The notes: generated by a model not told the origin, from the letters alone. Positions 34,221-48,211 are shown, numbered from the stretch's first letter. The stretch: 64,000 bases of DNA from Pseudomonadales bacterium (GCA_023268635.1 JALQUB010000062.1:1-64000); one strand, 5' to 3'. Translations and numbers: made by a program.

Positions 34221-36521
34221 ATGCTCAGTAAAGATCTCGAATCGACGCTTAGTCGCGCGTACCGCAGTGCGCAGGAACGTCGCCATGAGTTTATGACGGT
34301 TGAGCACCTGTTGCTCGCATTGATCGATGATGAGTCTGCACGAGAGGTTTTGTCGGCGTGTGACTGTGATTTCGTACGCCTAAGCAATGAGCTAGTGAGC
34401 TATATCGAATCGAATACCCCACTCATTCCAGAAGATAACGAGGAATTAGAGACTCATCCTACGCTCGGTTTTCAGCGCGTGCTGCAGCGAGCAGTTTTCC
34501 ATGTTCAGTCCTCGGGTAAGCGCGAGGTGGGAGGCGCAAATGTCCTCGTCGCCATCTTTAGTGAGCAGGAAAGCCACGCCGTATTCGCATTGCTAGAGCA
34601 AGATATCAGTCGAATCAATGTCGTTAACTTTATTACACACGGGATATCGAAACTCGACGGTGAGCCCACTGAGGAGGGCGCATTCGTTGAAGAAAGCGAA
34701 CAGACTGGGAGCGAGGGCGGCAAAAGCGCACTTCAGAGCTTCGCCACGAACTTGAATGCGGAGGCCGAAGCAGGACGTATTGATCCTCTTATTGGGCGTG
34801 ATGACGAAATCACACGAGTGGTGCAGGTGCTCTCTCGCCGACGCAAGAACAATCCCTTGCTTGTCGGTGAATCAGGCGTGGGAAAGACTGCGGTAGCTGA
34901 AGGCCTCGCCAAGCGAATTGTCGATGGCGAAGTGCCCGAAGTGTTGTCCGATAGCGTCATCTATTCTTTGGATCTCGGCGCGCTCCTCGCTGGCACCAAA
35001 TATCGCGGTGATTTCGAAAAGAGATTCAAGGCGCTATTAAACGAACTGAAAAAAGACAGCAGTGCCGTGCTTTTTATCGATGAGATACACATGATTATTG
35101 GTGCAGGGGCGGCATCGGGCGGTGTGATGGATGCTTCTAATTTACTCAAGCCCGCGCTGACTAGCGGTCAGATGCGCTGCATCGGCTCAACTACGTATCA
35201 GGAGTATCGCGGCATATTCGAGAAAGATCGTGCTTTATCGCGGCGATTCCAAAAAGTCGATGTCGATGAACCTGATGTGGAAACGACTTATAAAATTCTC
35301 AAGGGACTCAAGAGCCGCTTCGAGCAGCATCATGAACTTCGCTACAGCGACAAGTCATTACAGGCGGCCTCGGAGCTTGCCAGTCGCTATATCAACGATC
35401 GTTTTATGCCCGACAAAGCGATTGATGTGATGGATGAGGCTGGTGCGTATCAGCGCCTACAGCCACCGAGCAAACGGAAAAAGTTAATCCAGGCTGTGGA
35501 CATGGAACGAGTGGTGGCCTCAATGGCGAAAATCCCACCGAAGCAAGTTTCTACCAGCGATGTGGAAGCATTACGCAATTTAGAATCAAATTTGAAGATG
35601 GTTGTGTTTGGCCAAGATGTCGCTATTTCTGCATTGGCAACCGCGATAAAGCTATCGCGTGCCGGCTTAGGTGCGGAAGACAAACCAATCGGTTCATTCC
35701 TCTTTGCGGGCCCCACCGGCGTCGGTAAAACTGAAGTCAGTAAGCAGCTCGCGAAGATAATGGGCATAGAATTGCTTCGATTTGATATGTCCGAATACAT
35801 GGAACGTCACACTGTCTCCAGATTAATAGGTGCGCCTCCAGGCTATGTCGGTTTCGATCAAGGCGGCTTACTCACTGAAGCAGTCAGTAAGAATCCACAC
35901 TGCGTTGTTTTGCTGGATGAGATCGAAAAGGCGCATCCTGATGTCTTTAATTTATTGTTGCAGGTAATGGATCATGGAACCTTAACGGACAATAACGGAC
36001 GACAAGCAGATTTCCGTAACGTCATTCTGATCATGACGACAAATGCCGGTGCGCAAGAGATGGCGCGCGCATCAATAGGATTCACGGAACAGGATCATTC
36101 CAGCGACGGTATGGAGATGATTAAGAAAAGCTTTAGTCCTGAGTTTAGGAATAGATTAGATGCCATTATTCAATTCGGGGCGCTGACTATCGAGACTATA
36201 AAGACAGTCGTGGATAAGTTTATTGTCGAACTGCAAGTCCAGCTTGATCAAAAGAATGTTCAATTGAACGTGGATGAAAGTGCGGTGGACTGGTTCGTTC
36301 GGCATGGTTATAGCGAGTCGATGGGAGCGAGGCCTATGGCTCGCTTGATTCAAGAAAAGCTCAAGAAGGCTATCGCTGAAGATGTTTTATTTGGAACACT
36401 CGCACACGGCGGTGAAGTGAAAGTGAGCTCGGTCGACGGAGAGATTGTCATTGAAACTAAAGCGCAGAAAAGCACGAAGTCTGCGAAACAGACAGTCTCC
36501 GAAGCGAGTATTCAAAGGTAA
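34221..36521 (+). CDS. clpA: ATP-dependent Clp protease ATP-binding subunit ClpA
   Basis: Two AAA+ modules ([30 protein letters not shown]), Clp N-domain, downstream of clpS. Confidence 0.97.
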   Translation: MLSKDLESTLSRAYRSAQERRHEFMTVEHLLLALIDDESAREVLSACDCDFVRLSNELVSYIESNTPLIPEDNEELETHPTLGFQRVLQRAVFHVQSSGKREVGGANVLVAIFSEQESHAVFALLEQDISRINVVNFITHGISKLDGEPTEEGAFVEESEQTGSEGGKSALQSFATNLNAEAEAGRIDPLIGRDDEITRVVQVLSRRRKNNPLLVGESGVGKTAVAEGLAKRIVDGEVPEVLSDSVIYSLDLGALLAGTKYRGDFEKRFKALLNELKKDSSAVLFIDEIHMIIGAGAASGGVMDASNLLKPALTSGQMRCIGSTTYQEYRGIFEKDRALSRRFQKVDVDEPDVETTYKILKGLKSRFEQHHELRYSDKSLQAASELASRYINDRFMPDKAIDVMDEAGAYQRLQPPSKRKKLIQAVDMERVVASMAKIPPKQVSTSDVEALRNLESNLKMVVFGQDVAISALATAIKLSRAGLGAEDKPIGSFLFAGPTGVGKTEVSKQLAKIMGIELLRFDMSEYMERHTVSRLIGAPPGYVGFDQGGLLTEAVSKNPHCVVLLDEIEKAHPDVFNLLLQVMDHGTLTDNNGRQADFRNVILIMTTNAGAQEMARASIGFTEQDHSSDGMEMIKKSFSPEFRNRLDAIIQFGALTIETIKTVVDKFIVELQVQLDQKNVQLNVDESAVDWFVRHGYSESMGARPMARLIQEKLKKAIAEDVLFGTLAHGGEVKVSSVDGEIVIETKAQKSTKSAKQTVSEASIQR

Positions 36522-36546
36522 GTGGTGGAATTAAATAGCCGACGCG

Positions 36547-36570
36547 GCGCTCGAATAGATTATCGAGCGC
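36547..36570. terminator. Putative convergent hairpin between clpA and infA, overlapping the infA stop codon
   Basis: GCGCTCGA-ATAGATTA-TCGAGCGC, perfect 8-bp stem; no T tract. Confidence 0.45.
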
Positions 36571-36778
36571 GGTAAGTGATGCGACCCTTAGTCAGGTCGT
36601 AAGGAGTTAACTCCACACGAACTTGGTCTCCAGTCAGGATGCGAATATAGTTTTTACGCATCTTGCCCGAAATATGAGCTGTTACCACGTGGCCGTTTTC
36701 AAGCTTAACGCGGAACATCGTGTTAGGAAGCGTATCAACGACTTCGCCTTCCATTTCAATCTGATCTTCTTTTGCCAT
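36560..36778 (-). CDS. infA: Translation initiation factor IF-1
   Basis: [75 protein letters not shown] at 36778. Confidence 0.97.
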   Translation of the reverse strand: MAKEDQIEMEGEVVDTLPNTMFRVKLENGHVVTAHISGKMRKNYIRILTGDQVRVELTPYDLTKGRITYRAR

Positions 36779-36857
36779 TGCCAGGCCTCTGTACTTAATA
36801 AGCGGCGCATTGTGCCCGATTTCTTGTCTGAACGCTAGGGGAGGCATTGTCGCTGCA

Positions 36858-37589
36858 TCAGCTTATACGAATCCAGCGCTTGTCCCGCAATAGCTCTATC
36901 GGTCTATAGTCGAGTTTATACTCCATTTTGGGACACTCTTTGACCCAGTATCCTAGATAGACGTACGGAAGGTTGTTCTCTCTAGCAGCTTGAATCATCC
37001 AGAGGATAGCGAATGATCCTAGAGAGCGATTACCCTTATCGGGGTCGAAAAACGTGTACACGGCCGACAAACCCTGTAGCAGCTGGTCACATACGGCGAT
37101 GCAAATAAGCCTGTCGTCTAGATAGAAACCGAAAAATCGAGTCGCTTCACTCGTACTGAGAATGAACGAATCAAATTGCTCTTTAGTGGCGGGATACATA
37201 TCGCCATCTTGGTGCCGTGTATTGATATACCGTGTATAGAGGGCTAAGGCTTCTTCATTCGATGCGATGGAATCTAATGCCCGAACAGCGACATCTGAAT
37301 TTCTAGATAATACTCTCCGGAAGCGTTTTGATGGTTTGAATTCGGTCACGGGTATGCGTACGGAGACACAAGCAGAACAGGATTCACAATCAGGTCGATA
37401 GAGATGGGAGCCGCTTCGTCGGAAGCCTAAATCGCTCAACTCGCTCAATAATTCAATGGAAGGAATAATTTCTGGATCTACGAAAATTGTCGTCGCTGTC
37501 TCTTGGTCGAGATAACTGCATTTATGCGGCGGCGTTCTGAAGAGTCGGAGCGCATGGCGCGCATCAGGTGTTGGCCCTGGCTTACTCAT
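36858..37589 (-). CDS. bpt: Aspartate/glutamate leucyltransferase (arginyltransferase family)
   Basis: [59 protein letters not shown] at 37589. Confidence 0.93.
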   Translation of the reverse strand: MSKPGPTPDARHALRLFRTPPHKCSYLDQETATTIFVDPEIIPSIELLSELSDLGFRRSGSHLYRPDCESCSACVSVRIPVTEFKPSKRFRRVLSRNSDVAVRALDSIASNEEALALYTRYINTRHQDGDMYPATKEQFDSFILSTSEATRFFGFYLDDRLICIAVCDQLLQGLSAVYTFFDPDKGNRSLGSFAILWMIQAARENNLPYVYLGYWVKECPKMEYKLDYRPIELLRDKRWIRIS

Positions 37590-38331
37590 GAAAGGCAGTC
37601 TTCCCGTAAATGGATTCGGAAGTAGGCCCATGGCTTAAATCCATATCTAATGACCAGGCGGTAGCCGTAGCGTCTTCATAGCATTGGGCTGTGATGCGCG
37701 CTAAAAACCTCTCGCGACTGATTTCCATGGCGCCGAGTGATCGCAAATGAGGATTGCTGACCTGGCAGTCAATGAGCGAAAAGCCCCATCGAATGAGTTG
37801 CGTGGCGAGTGTCGCCAGCGCAACTTTTGAGGCGTTACTGACTTTAGAAAACATCGACTCGCCGAAGAAATTAGGCCCGAGTGCTACGCCATACAGTCCG
37901 CCTACAAGCGTTTGATCATCCCAAACTTCGACAGAATGCGCGAAGCCTAATGCGTTGAGCCTACAGTAAGCTTCAATCATATCTTCAGTTATCCACGTCC
38001 CTCCGAGTTCATCGCGGGGAGCTGCGCAAGCCCGAATAACAGTATCGAAGGCGCTGTCAATTGTGACACGCAGACGCCTCTTGTTAATAAATTTGCGAAG
38101 ACTACGAGAGATTGAGAATTCACTTAATTCAATAATCATCCTAGGGTCTGGTGACCACCACAGGATTGGTTGATCTTCGTCGAACCATGGAAAAATGCCT
38201 TGGCTATAGGCGGAGATCAGGGTGTCTGGCTCCAAATCTCCCCCCGCACACAGTAAGCCATTCGGCTCTTTGAGCGCGGCTGTTGGATTAGGGAAGGTGC
38301 CTCCCAAATCCTCTAACCAAGGCAATATCAT
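37582..38331 (-). CDS. aat: Leucyl/phenylalanyl-tRNA--protein transferase
   Basis: GLLCAGGDLEPDTLISAYSQGIFPWFDEDQPILWWSPDPR, GESMFS. Confidence 0.95.
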   Translation of the reverse strand: MILPWLEDLGGTFPNPTAALKEPNGLLCAGGDLEPDTLISAYSQGIFPWFDEDQPILWWSPDPRMIIELSEFSISRSLRKFINKRRLRVTIDSAFDTVIRACAAPRDELGGTWITEDMIEAYCRLNALGFAHSVEVWDDQTLVGGLYGVALGPNFFGESMFSKVSNASKVALATLATQLIRWGFSLIDCQVSNPHLRSLGAMEISRERFLARITAQCYEDATATAWSLDMDLSHGPTSESIYGKTAFHE

Positions 38332-38333
38332 CG

Positions 38334-39332
<999 letters not shown>

Positions 39333-39443
39333 CTACTCAATTTTCGAGGTGTTTAACCGTTAAACCTTATAGGCTGTTCTGCGCGGTTCGCTCGCTGGCG
39401 CCTTTTTTGATCATAGAATAGATTAGCTATTATACGTAAGCTC

Positions 39444-41810
39444 TTGGCTAGAAAAAGATTATTACTATTGAAACCAAATACTAAAATGAAGCTCGAACAA
39501 TCGGAACACCCAGCGGTGCACACACTCCTGGATCGCTTGATCCGTGAGGGCTTGATGATTGCCTACCTTTTGATGGCGCTTATCTTAATGATTGCGCTCA
39601 TAAGCTATTCACCCAATGACCCCAGTTGGACGACAGGAGGAGGATCTGCGGAAGAGATTCATAATGCCATCGGTGCTTGGGGGGCTTGGCTGGCCGACGT
39701 GCTGCTGCAAGTATTCGGAGCACTCGCATATACCTTACCGCTATTCCTCTTGTACAAAGTAGTCGCCGCTCTTCGCGGACAGGCAGAATCGAAGGCTCCT
39801 TTGATTTGGCAATTAATGGCCCTGAAACTCGCTGGCTTCGCACTCTTACTCATTGCAGCCTGCGGGTTAGCCGCATTGCACATCGAAACCAGTGGCGCAC
39901 TACCTTCGGCGGGTGGAATTCTCGGGAATCTAGTCTTAGACATTACTCTGCCGCTATTAGCGGAGCTCGGATCAACGTTGTTGTTGTTCGCCATTTTCCT
40001 ATTCGGCCTGACCATTTCCGTGGAATTATCTTGGTTGTCTTTGATCGACAGGCTGGGGTACATCAGCATTGCGGCATACGAACTGATTGTAAACAGGGGA
40101 GCTCAGTGGCTGAGGGATCGTAAGGAGTCCGCTGCGAATCGTGAGCGGATCAATTCCAGAAAGAAAGTGATCGATGTACACGTGGAAAAACAGAAGAAGC
40201 GGGTTCCTCCCACGATCAAGCTGGATAAGCCGAAGCCGCCGGTGCGCAGCAAGCGGGTAGAACAGGAGCGTCAAGGCTCACTGTTTGCAGATATTGGTGC
40301 CGGTGAACTGCCGCAGATAGGGTTGCTTGATGCGTGGCAGGAAACTAACGACTCAGGGTTCTCCAAAGAATCCCTAGAGGCAATGTCGAAGCTACTCGAG
40401 TTGAAACTCAGTGATTTTGGCATTGAGATCGAAGTTACGGCGGTTAATCCCGGCCCTGTGATTACTCGCTTCGAAGTGCAGCCAGCGCCTGGCGTTAAAG
40501 TGAGCCGTATCAGCAATCTTGCGAAAGATCTCGCTCGCTCCTTAGCCATTGTTTCGGTACGCATAGTCGAAGTGATTCCCGGAAAGACCGTCATAGGCAT
40601 CGAGATTCCAAATGAGAAGCGGGAGATTATTCAGCTCAGCCAAGTGCTGTCTACGCCTGAATTTGATAAAGCGGCTTCACCACTGAGCATGGCGCTTGGA
40701 CACGATATCGTCGGTAAGCCGGTGATCGTAGACCTGGCAAAAATGCCACATCTCTTAGTCGCGGGCACAACGGGTTCCGGTAAATCGGTCGGAATCAACG
40801 CGATGATTTTGAGTTTGTTGTTTAAATCGAGTCCTGACCAAGTTCGCATCATCATGATCGACCCGAAGATGCTGGAACTGTCGGTCTACGACGGCATCCC
40901 GCACCTGCTCACGCCGGTAATCACCGACATGAAAGATGCGGCGAATGGATTGCGTTGGTGCGTTGCTGAAATGGAGCGTCGCTACAAACTGATGTCTGCT
41001 CTCGGGGTTCGCAATCTCGCCGGATATAACAAGAAAGTGCTTGAGGCGAAGAAGGCGGGTGAGCCGATATTGGATCCGCTCTGGAAACCAGATCCGATGC
41101 TGCTCGATGAAGAGCAAGCGGCAACAGAATTGGAGGCCTTGCCCAATATCGTAGTCATCGTCGATGAATTGGCTGACATGATGATGGTGGTCGGCAAGAA
41201 AGTGGAAGAACTCATTGCACGCATCGCACAGAAAGCACGTGCGGCAGGTATACATCTGGTGCTTGCGACACAGCGCCCATCGGTGGATGTATTGACGGGT
41301 CTTATTAAGGCGAATATTCCTACGCGGCTCTCATTCATGGTTCAGTCGAAGGTCGATTCTCGCACAATCCTAGGAGAAGGTGGCGCAGAGCAACTCCTAG
41401 GACATGGTGATATGTTATTCCTCCCCCCGGGTGGAGGAGTCCCCACGCGAGTCCATGGAGCATTCGTGAGCGACGAAGAAGTCCACAGGGTGGTCGCAGA
41501 CTGGAAGTCACGGGCAGCGCCGATCTACATTGATTCCATCACCGCGGGCACCGACGACTCCGATATGGGGGCGATGGGGGCAAGTGCCAGCGATTCAGGC
41601 GACGATGAAGATGATGCTCTCTATGACGAAGCTGTAGCGTTCGTTACGGAGACTCGAAAGGCCTCTATTTCTTCGGTACAGCGCAGATTGCGGATTGGTT
41701 ACAATAGGGCGGCACGCATGATTGAGACCATGGAAGCGACAGGTGTCGTATCCCCGATGGGAACGAATGGTCAGCGTGAAGTGCTAGCGCCACCACCGCC
41801 GCGCGGTTAG
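39444..41810 (+). CDS. ftsK: DNA translocase FtsK
   Basis: N-terminal TMs, [19 protein letters not shown] Walker A, C-terminal winged-helix gamma domain; start may instead be ATG 39486. Confidence 0.96.
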   Translation: MARKRLLLLKPNTKMKLEQSEHPAVHTLLDRLIREGLMIAYLLMALILMIALISYSPNDPSWTTGGGSAEEIHNAIGAWGAWLADVLLQVFGALAYTLPLFLLYKVVAALRGQAESKAPLIWQLMALKLAGFALLLIAACGLAALHIETSGALPSAGGILGNLVLDITLPLLAELGSTLLLFAIFLFGLTISVELSWLSLIDRLGYISIAAYELIVNRGAQWLRDRKESAANRERINSRKKVIDVHVEKQKKRVPPTIKLDKPKPPVRSKRVEQERQGSLFADIGAGELPQIGLLDAWQETNDSGFSKESLEAMSKLLELKLSDFGIEIEVTAVNPGPVITRFEVQPAPGVKVSRISNLAKDLARSLAIVSVRIVEVIPGKTVIGIEIPNEKREIIQLSQVLSTPEFDKAASPLSMALGHDIVGKPVIVDLAKMPHLLVAGTTGSGKSVGINAMILSLLFKSSPDQVRIIMIDPKMLELSVYDGIPHLLTPVITDMKDAANGLRWCVAEMERRYKLMSALGVRNLAGYNKKVLEAKKAGEPILDPLWKPDPMLLDEEQAATELEALPNIVVIVDELADMMMVVGKKVEELIARIAQKARAAGIHLVLATQRPSVDVLTGLIKANIPTRLSFMVQSKVDSRTILGEGGAEQLLGHGDMLFLPPGGGVPTRVHGAFVSDEEVHRVVADWKSRAAPIYIDSITAGTDDSDMGAMGASASDSGDDEDDALYDEAVAFVTETRKASISSVQRRLRIGYNRAARMIETMEATGVVSPMGTNGQREVLAPPPPRG

Positions 41811-42551
41811 ATGCGACAGCAGACTGCAACTTTTCTATTAAGGGTTCCCATGGTGGGTTTCACCGTATCTGGACTGTTCTCTCCCAATCTGCTGCTAAAA
41901 CGGCGGTCGCGACAGCCTGTTTTGCACAAGCTCGTTTCATTATTGTTAATGGTAATTGCTGGCGCCTCTAATGCCGAATCCCACGATCTATTGACCGCTA
42001 AGCTCGCAAATATGGCTACCATCCATGCCGACGTGAAACAGTTAATTGTTGAAGCAGATGGGGCTGTATTGGAGGAGTCAACTATACGGATGCTGTTGAA
42101 AAAGCCGAATGGCTTTTTATGGGAGACAGTTGAACCGTTCCCGGAACTCCTTGTCACCAATGGTGAATGGCTTTGGAATTATCAACCTGACCTCGAGCAA
42201 GTTGTCATTGAACCTTGGCGTAACGATGATTCTGAGCTCGCTGCGCAGTTGTTAGGAGGGCGTACACAGGGGTTGCAGCAAGAGTACGAGATTTCGATGA
42301 GCTCGGCTGGTGATAGCGATGTCGTAGAGTTCGAATTACTTCCTCGTGACATTAGTAATGTGAATCGCAGAATTCGTCTCAGCTTCATAGGAGAGAAGCT
42401 CGATGGCATTGTGATCGAGGCAAGAAATGGTCAACGGACTCTGTGGCGCTTCGAGAATGTGGTTATCAATGAAAGTATCGATGATGCTTTATTTGTTTTT
42501 ACTCCGCCCGCGGATATCGAGGTTATTCGCAATGATGCCTTTGAATGTTAG
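41811..42551 (+). CDS. lolA: Outer membrane lipoprotein carrier protein LolA
   Basis: MLLKKPNGFLWETVEPFPELLVTNGEWLWNYQPDLEQVVIEP; downstream of ftsK. Confidence 0.92.
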   Translation: MRQQTATFLLRVPMVGFTVSGLFSPNLLLKRRSRQPVLHKLVSLLLMVIAGASNAESHDLLTAKLANMATIHADVKQLIVEADGAVLEESTIRMLLKKPNGFLWETVEPFPELLVTNGEWLWNYQPDLEQVVIEPWRNDDSELAAQLLGGRTQGLQQEYEISMSSAGDSDVVEFELLPRDISNVNRRIRLSFIGEKLDGIVIEARNGQRTLWRFENVVINESIDDALFVFTPPADIEVIRNDAFEC

Positions 42552-42578
42552 GTGCTCGGAAAAGAGGGGAGGCCTACT

Positions 42579-42959
42579 ATGCTGATTAACCTTCTGGCAG
42601 CGGGGCTTGGCGGTGCGATTGGCTCCATGCTTCGTTTATCTTTCGGGCTCGCAGCGAGTGCGCTATTGGGCACACGGTTCCCGTGGGCGACACTTGGCGT
42701 GAATATCATTGGCTCATTCTTAATTGGTGTGGCGGTAATTCTGATTGGTGACAAAATTCTCGCGCACGATCTTTGGCGGCCATTTTTCGTGGTAGGCCTA
42801 CTAGGTGCTTTCACGACATTCTCTTCATTCTCGCTAGATACCCTTTTGTTACTTCAGCAGGGCAATTACAATAGCGCTATTGCTTATGTCGCGACGAGCT
42901 TTCTCGTTTGCCTAGCGGCCACTCTAGGTGGCATGCAGCTAAGTCGCTTATTTGTTTAA
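42579..42959 (+). CDS. crcB: Fluoride efflux transporter CrcB (Fluc)
   Basis: GLGGAIGSMLRLSFGL, GTRFPWATLGVNIIGSFLIG, GLLGAFTTFSSFSLDTLLLLQQGNY; ATG at 42579. Confidence 0.93.
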   Translation: MLINLLAAGLGGAIGSMLRLSFGLAASALLGTRFPWATLGVNIIGSFLIGVAVILIGDKILAHDLWRPFFVVGLLGAFTTFSSFSLDTLLLLQQGNYNSAIAYVATSFLVCLAATLGGMQLSRLFV

Positions 42960-42986
42960 GGCACTGCCTTGCCAACTAAGCCCTAA

Positions 42987-44284
<1,298 letters not shown>

Positions 44285-44285
<1 letters not shown>

Positions 44286-45664
44286 TGGAGCGGCTACCGC
44301 TTTTTCTGGATATCGAATCAAAACTCTGTATTGTCATAGGAGGCGGTGAAGTCGCATTCCGCAAAGCGAATCTACTTGTCCAGGCTGGGGGTAGATTGCA
44401 AGTCATTGCTCCAGATCTTTGTGCTTCAATGGAGTCCCTGTGCGGCGAGAGCCAGGCTAAAATCATCCGAGGAGAGTTTGTTCCTTCACATCTTCAAGGG
44501 GCGAACTTAGTATTCGCGGCGACAAATTCACTCGAGGTAAATACTGCTGTTAGCGAGACCGCTAAGCGGCTAGGTATTCCGGTAAACGTCGTCGACCAAC
44601 CCGAGCTGTGCAGTTTTATCGTGCCCGCCATTGTCGATCGAAGCCCAATTGTCGTGGCTATTTCTAGCGGCGGTGCGTCACCAATACTGGCACGCTCCAT
44701 CAAAGGACTCATAGACTCGCTTTTACCCGCTCGCATAGATAGGCTCGCCGCTCTGTTACGGCGCATGCGAGGTAGTGTCAAAAAACTAATCCCGAGTATC
44801 AGTGAGCGAACACGCTTTTGGGAGAAGGTGTTAGAGAGTGATATTCCGGAGTTGGTTTACTCCGGCAAAGAAGAACAGGCTAAAGAACGGATAGAGCAAC
44901 GCGCGTTACGCGCCCCTAGCGCAGTTGGAGAGGTCTATCTTGTAGGCGCTGGGCCGGGTGATCCTGAGCTGTTGACCCTCAAGGCGCTACGTCTCATGCA
45001 TCAGGCAGACGTGGTTCTCTATGATCGCTTAGTAAGCGAGCCGATACTCGCCAAGCTCCGACCCGATGCGGAAAAAATATTTGTTGGCAAAGCACGTGCC
45101 GATCATGCCGTGCCGCAAGAATCAATCAACTCGATGCTTCTTAGGTTCGCCAAACAAGGTAAGAGGGTGCTGCGCTTAAAGGGAGGGGATCCTTTCATAT
45201 TCGGCCGTGGAGGCGAAGAAATAGAAACTCTCGCCGCGGCAGGTATTTCGTTCCAAGTTGTTCCCGGCATCACCGCAGCATCAGGCTGCGCGACTTATGC
45301 GGGCATACCGCTCACTCACAGGGATTATTCTCAATCGGTACGCTTTTTAACAGGCCACATCAGGGAAGGTGGGGTGCCGTTAAACTGGGCGCTCTTAGCT
45401 TCCGAGCAACAAACTCTTGCATTTTATATGGGGCTTAGCGGGCTGGAGATAATTTGCAAACAATTGACCAGGCATGGAATGAGCGAAGACATGCCCATCG
45501 CTATAATAGAACAGGGCACAACGCGCCATCAGAAAGTCTGTGTTTCGACACTGAGGGACATTAATGAGCGTATCCAAGAATTTGATATTCAACCACCCAC
45601 GCTAATTATCGTCGGGCGTGTGGTTGCTTTGAGAGATCGGTTAAATTGGTATGGCGAAGCTTGA
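44285..45664 (+). CDS. cysG: Siroheme synthase (uroporphyrinogen-III methyltransferase/precorrin-2 dehydrogenase/ferrochelatase)
   Basis: N-terminal Rossmann GGGEVAFRKANLLVQAGG; VYLVGAGPGDPELLTLKALRLM; LKGGDPFIFGRGGEE. Confidence 0.95.
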
Positions 45665-45666
45665 GG

Positions 45667-45987
45667 CTATAAACAATTTTCCGGTTTCGGTAATCCCGCT
45701 ATTTTTGCAGCGATTTTGGCTGGGCTGCCACCGAACAACTTCATTAGATATCGACTTTGCCCCTTGTCAGGGCCATATTCCCTACGTATCAAGCTGACGA
45801 ATGCTCGATTTGCCAGTGAAACTTGGTGAACTTCGTAAAAAGCTCTTAGCGTGTTGATTACCTCCCAATGAGCATCGCCGAGATCAATCTCTTCTCGGTT
45901 AGCAAGAAATTCGGCAGCTTCCGGGTCCCAATCGTCTAAATTTAGTAAAAATCCCTCAGGGTCCAGCAGGGGAGTAAATCGCGACAC
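45667..45987 (-). CDS. tusE: Sulfurtransferase TusE (DsrC family)
   Basis: LLDPEGFLLNLDDWDPEAAEFLA, C-terminal LPKPENCL with a single penultimate Cys. Confidence 0.92.
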   Translation of the reverse strand: MSRFTPLLDPEGFLLNLDDWDPEAAEFLANREEIDLGDAHWEVINTLRAFYEVHQVSLANRAFVSLIRREYGPDKGQSRYLMKLFGGSPAKIAAKIAGLPKPENCL

Positions 45988-45989
45988 GA

Positions 45990-46271
45990 CTAATACCAGC
46001 TAATGCAGCGTTCGTGCTTCGTCGTCAAATCGACAAAGCCATCATAGTTTAGTTGTTCTTGCTCTGCTCGCAACGCTAACCCCCTCGCCAAGAGATCTTC
46101 AGAAAGAAAAAATTGCCTCTGCGTCGCGAAGTTGAGCATCGCGTCATCTGCTTGCGAAAAATAGACGCCGTCTTCAATAAACAACACGGCGTCAACAGAT
46201 GCCACTGCAGCTTTGAGATCAACAAAATTTGTTGTCTGGGGGGAAGTAGCTATGACGTGTAAGTTTGACAT
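45990..46271 (-). CDS. tusB: tRNA 2-thiouridine synthesizing protein TusB (DsrH family)
   Basis: DAVLFIEDGVYFS, C-terminal ERCISWY; operon context. Confidence 0.87.
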   Translation of the reverse strand: MSNLHVIATSPQTTNFVDLKAAVASVDAVLFIEDGVYFSQADDAMLNFATQRQFFLSEDLLARGLALRAEQEQLNYDGFVDLTTKHERCISWY

Positions 46272-46295
46272 AAGGTGCTCGTGCTAGAACTTACG

Positions 46296-46667
46296 TTAGA
46301 GGTTAATGATGTGGCCAGGCCCGGCCAGTAATGTCCGAACAGTGGCATCATCCACTACCTGTACATTAGCGATGAGATCATTGATATCGAGTTGGCGCTC
46401 CGAGAGAGAGTCTTGGAGTGCGTAGATCTTATCGATACCGTAGAGCTCCAAGGTTTCGAGCGCAGCCGCATGAGGCTTCCTATCAATCTCACTCGCTGAT
46501 TGCTCCTTCTTGAGCTGCCATACCCCGTCACCGATAAATACGTACCGGACTTCGTGGTCGAATACGGCTGCGGCAAAAGCAATATCCAAGGTTTGGCGTG
46601 CTTTATCTCCGCCGTAGGGTGTCCGTCTCGCGACTAGTGTAATTGTCTTACTCATGGGGTTGCTCAT
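46296..46667 (-). CDS. tusC: Sulfurtransferase complex subunit TusC (DsrF family)
   Basis: RRTPYGGDKARQTLDIAFAAAVFDHEVRYVFIGDGVWQL; operon context. Confidence 0.9.
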   Translation of the reverse strand: MSNPMSKTITLVARRTPYGGDKARQTLDIAFAAAVFDHEVRYVFIGDGVWQLKKEQSASEIDRKPHAAALETLELYGIDKIYALQDSLSERQLDINDLIANVQVVDDATVRTLLAGPGHIINL

Positions 46668-46668
46668 C

Positions 46669-47058
46669 TTAGCCGAAACTCAACACGCGGTCGGTATTAC
46701 TTAAGGCATGGATAAGCGAACCCAGTCCTCCAATCTCACTGCTCTCGTAACAGCTGACAGCGCTGAGTTGGTGGCGAGTCGCTTCCTGCGTATCGATAAT
46801 GCCGCGCCTTATGGCGGAGGAGACACAAACAATAGAGGAGAGGTCGTTTTTCTGAATAAGTGCATCCCAACTAGCTGGAAGATTTTGCTCATCTTGTGGC
46901 ATCACCGTTAGCGTCGATGCATTCATGACGCCTTCACCATAGAAAAAAAGCTGCTCTATGCTATGGCCTTGTCGTAAAGCCGCCTCGGCGAATCTTATAG
47001 CAGAATGGGCGGCCTCACCGGATTGCGGTGCTGCATTAATAAGCAGCGTGTAACGCAC
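46669..47058 (-). CDS. tusD: Sulfurtransferase complex subunit TusD (DsrE family)
   Basis: FFYGEGVMNAS, IVCVSSAIRRGI (active Cys), EIGGLGSLIHALSNTDRVLSFG. Confidence 0.92.
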   Translation of the reverse strand: MRYTLLINAAPQSGEAAHSAIRFAEAALRQGHSIEQLFFYGEGVMNASTLTVMPQDEQNLPASWDALIQKNDLSSIVCVSSAIRRGIIDTQEATRHQLSAVSCYESSEIGGLGSLIHALSNTDRVLSFG

Positions 47059-47069
47059 CTAGTAATCTC

Positions 47070-47741
47070 CTATTCACGACCGGTGAGGGCGGCGATCAGA
47101 TTTAGAAGATGAATAAATAAATTAAAGATACTCAGGTAGAGGCTAATCGTTGCCATGATGTAATTGCGCTCACCGCCGTTAACTATGCGGCTGGTATCGA
47201 ACAGGATGAACCCCGACATAAGCATGATTACCGCCGCCGAGATTGCAAGGCTCATAGCGGGTACTTGCAGGAAAATATTGGCGATCATGGCTACCAGGAG
47301 AACAATCATCCCCGTCGCTAAAAATCCCCCCAGGAAATTGAAATTACGACCGGTGGTGAGGGCATAACCGGAAAGCGTCAGAAATATTAAACCTGTACCC
47401 CCCAGAGCCTGAGCGATGATTGCTGCGCCATTGGCATAAACGGAAAGGTAGGTAGAAAGCATCGGGCCGAGTCCGGCTCCCATAAAGCCTGCGAATAGGA
47501 ACACGGCGATAAGGCCTTTGCTTGATTCAGCATTCGCTCTAACGACAAATGACATGATGAAGCCACCGATGATCATCAACAGACCAGCTCCCTGGCCTAG
47601 TCCCAATGCCATGCTGGCGATTGCACAAAGTGCGCTGAAAAATAGCGTCATAGAGAGCAGGGAATACGTATTACGAACGACTTTGTTAACCGAAGCGGCG
47701 CTCTGTTCAGCGCGGCTAGCATTAAGATTTAGCTCATTCAT
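47070..47741 (-). CDS. Bax inhibitor-1/YccA family membrane protein
   Basis: NKVVRNTYSLLSMTLFFSALCA; 7-TM pattern; FDTSRIVNGGERNYIMATISLYLSIFNLF; ATG at 47741. Confidence 0.92.
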   Translation of the reverse strand: MNELNLNASRAEQSAASVNKVVRNTYSLLSMTLFFSALCAIASMALGLGQGAGLLMIIGGFIMSFVVRANAESSKGLIAVFLFAGFMGAGLGPMLSTYLSVYANGAAIIAQALGGTGLIFLTLSGYALTTGRNFNFLGGFLATGMIVLLVAMIANIFLQVPAMSLAISAAVIMLMSGFILFDTSRIVNGGERNYIMATISLYLSIFNLFIHLLNLIAALTGRE

Positions 47742-47972
47742 GATGTCGATTCCTGTGTAAGAGATGCTATAAAAAAATTTAGAACTCGATAATTCAATGT
47801 GTGATTGCAGCTGGTTCACCGCCGCAGTTATTTAAATTCTTGGGTCAGTCTACCAGATTTCAAGGTATGGGCATCAATAAGCGTCGCTGCTTACTCCATT
47901 GGAAAATTGCTAGGAAAAGAGATTCGTTGTTTGACTAAACTGCGATTTGTAGTAATATTTCGACCCTGCTGC

Positions 47973-48062
47973 GGAGGGGTGGCAGAGTGGTTGAATGCAC
48001 TGGTCTTGAAAACCAGCGAAGGTGAAAGCCTTCCGAGAGTTCGAATCTCTCCTCCTCCGCCA
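47973..48062 (+). tRNA. tRNA-Ser(TGA)
   Basis: 90-nt class II cloverleaf ggaggggtggcagagtgg...cttgaaaa...cctcctccgcca. Confidence 0.95.
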
Positions 48063-48157
48063 TCTTATTCCGAATCTCGCCACTAGCTACTTCCTAGTAC
48101 TGCTAATCCTGCTAATCTTGTCTTGCCGCTCTCTAACAGCCTATTGTCACTCAAATG

Positions 48158-48193
48158 ACACCATAGACAACCAAATTCATTGGTCTATGGTGT
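48158..48193. terminator. Putative bidirectional terminator between tRNA-Ser and prc
   Basis: ACACCATAGAC ... GTCTATGGTGT, perfect 11-bp stem, followed by TTTCC on + strand. Confidence 0.6.
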
Positions 48194-48211
48194 TTTCCTA
48201 GGTTTGAATTT

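Noticed and set aside
34505-35800. Several minus-strand ORFs inside clpA
   Set aside because: Antisense shadow ORFs with Ser/Arg-rich composition inside a clearly conserved gene; no independent support.
40755-41338. Long minus-strand ORFs (166 aa, 118 aa) inside ftsK
   Set aside because: Antisense to conserved FtsK motor sequence; composition is typical of shadow frames.
47973-48062. tRNA-Ser as the integration site of an island containing the recombinase
   Set aside because: prc, a core gene, lies between them and I found no duplicate of the tRNA 3' end near 50.4-52.0 kb by eye.
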